Assembly (NCBI GenBank): GCA_016283095.1
Contig: JAEEMG010000016.1
Location: 1-64,000, forward strand
DNA length: 64,000 nt
Direction: 5' to 3'
Origin: Paludibacteraceae bacterium
GTDB lineage: Bacteria; Bacteroidota; Bacteroidia; Bacteroidales; Paludibacteraceae
Below the pieces are notes generated by a model. That model saw only the letters and a list, made by a program, of their open reading frames with translations, searched no databases and was not told the origin of the DNA. Numbering within the stretch: the first letter of the stretch is position 1; the number at the start of each line of letters is the position of its first letter. Of this stretch, positions 63,682 through 64,000 are shown piece by piece. A program made the translations under genes and the position numbers.

Positions 63682-64000
63682 CTATTCTACCACAAACTGG
63701 CTGTTGTAGATTTCAAAGTATCTGCCTTTCTTTGCCAACAACTCTTCGTGCTTGCCTTGCTCTGCGATTCTTCCCTCATGCATCACCAGAATCTTGTCCG
63801 CATTCTTGATTGTGCTCAACCTGTGAGCGATCACGAATGATGTTCGACCCTTGGTAAGATTGTTGATGGCATTCTGGATGAGTATCTCTGTGCGTGTGTC
63901 GATGTTGCTTGTCGCTTCATCAAACACAAGGATAGGAGTCTCGACGAGAATGGCACGAGCGATGGTCAACAACTGTTTCTGTCCGTTGCTGATATTCTCT
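63682..64000 (-). CDS. ABC exporter ATPase domain, C-terminal part
   Basis: The last 105 residues of an MsbA/MdlB-type exporter; the rest lies beyond the right edge. The signature is ISNGQKQLLTIARA (a SNGQ form of LSGGQ), Walker B PILVFDEATSNIDTRTE, and switch His in VIAHRLSTIKNADKILV. These transporters combine six membrane helices with this ATPase and usually export lipids or drugs. The chain ends FVVE. Confidence 0.93.
   Translation of the reverse strand, partial: ENISNGQKQLLTIARAILVETPILVFDEATSNIDTRTEILIQNAINNLTKGRTSFVIAHRLSTIKNADKILVMHEGRIAEQGKHEELLAKKGRYFEIYNSQFVVE

Overview
The window looks like a chromosomal segment of a Bacteroidota (Bacteroidales-type) bacterium. Four signs support this. 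Several genes are preceded by the phylum's promoter pattern, TTTG about 19-20 bases before TAnnTTTG. Two secreted proteins end in type IX secretion (T9SS) type-B sorting domains. There is a hybrid two-component sensor with a periplasmic propeller. Many families typical of the phylum occur: DUF3078, GSCFA, Porin_10, and lipoproteins with acidic residues right after the lipid cysteine. I saw no rRNA, tRNA or CRISPR array.

Layout. 1-3.8 kb: end of an AlkD-like repair gene, a two-helix membrane protein, purM and a DUF4010 transporter-like protein, all on the minus strand. 3.9-7.9 kb: accessory stretch with a Fic gene bracketed by two copies of a 31-bp hairpin repeat, a solitary DUF262/DUF1524 nuclease-like gene, and a frameshifted HIT hydrolase relic. 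7.9-11.1 kb: NAD salvage operon (nicotinate phosphoribosyltransferase, Nudix hydrolase, and an NAD synthase fused to nicotinamidase). 11.2-20.7 kb: AAA/PD-(D/E)XK protein, OmpA lipoprotein, GSCFA and Yip1 proteins, smpB, a twin ABC ATPase, an AsmA-like/GT51 protein, and a Rpn-like nuclease with a 21-bp tandem repeat. 21-28.6 kb: orphan hybrid two-component regulator, POT peptide transporter, T9SS cargo protein. 28.7-38.2 kb: riboflavin synthase, two DUF3078 outer-membrane paralogs (one cut by an amber codon), agmatine-deiminase-like enzyme, SPFH protein, HAD nucleotidase, and a tandem array of chagasin-like (I42) lipoproteins with decayed copies. 38.4 kb: ispE. 39.3-47.3 kb: defence cluster with type I restriction hsdR-hsdM-hsdS, an internally deleted DUF1016 protein between M and S, and a convergent RloB/RloA (AbiL-like) pair. 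47.9-57 kb: M16 peptidase, porin, solute-binding protein, AcpH-like phosphodiesterase and a large SNF2 helicase. 57-64 kb: a large IgGFc-binding-type T9SS protein, HD protein, radical SAM protein, two small membrane proteins and the end of an ABC exporter.

The NAD operon encodes three of the four steps from nicotinamide to NAD; only NadD is missing. The restriction locus looks built for change: HsdS carries two 81-bp direct repeats and a palindromic element inside its coding sequence that also occurs between genes near 57 kb. Short palindromic and 33-bp intergenic repeats recur at several places. The least expected local arrangement is the row of acidic-tagged, probably surface-exposed chagasin-like protease-inhibitor lipoproteins at 36.6-38.3 kb, with one intact-looking inhibitor, two with altered binding loops, and remnants of further copies.
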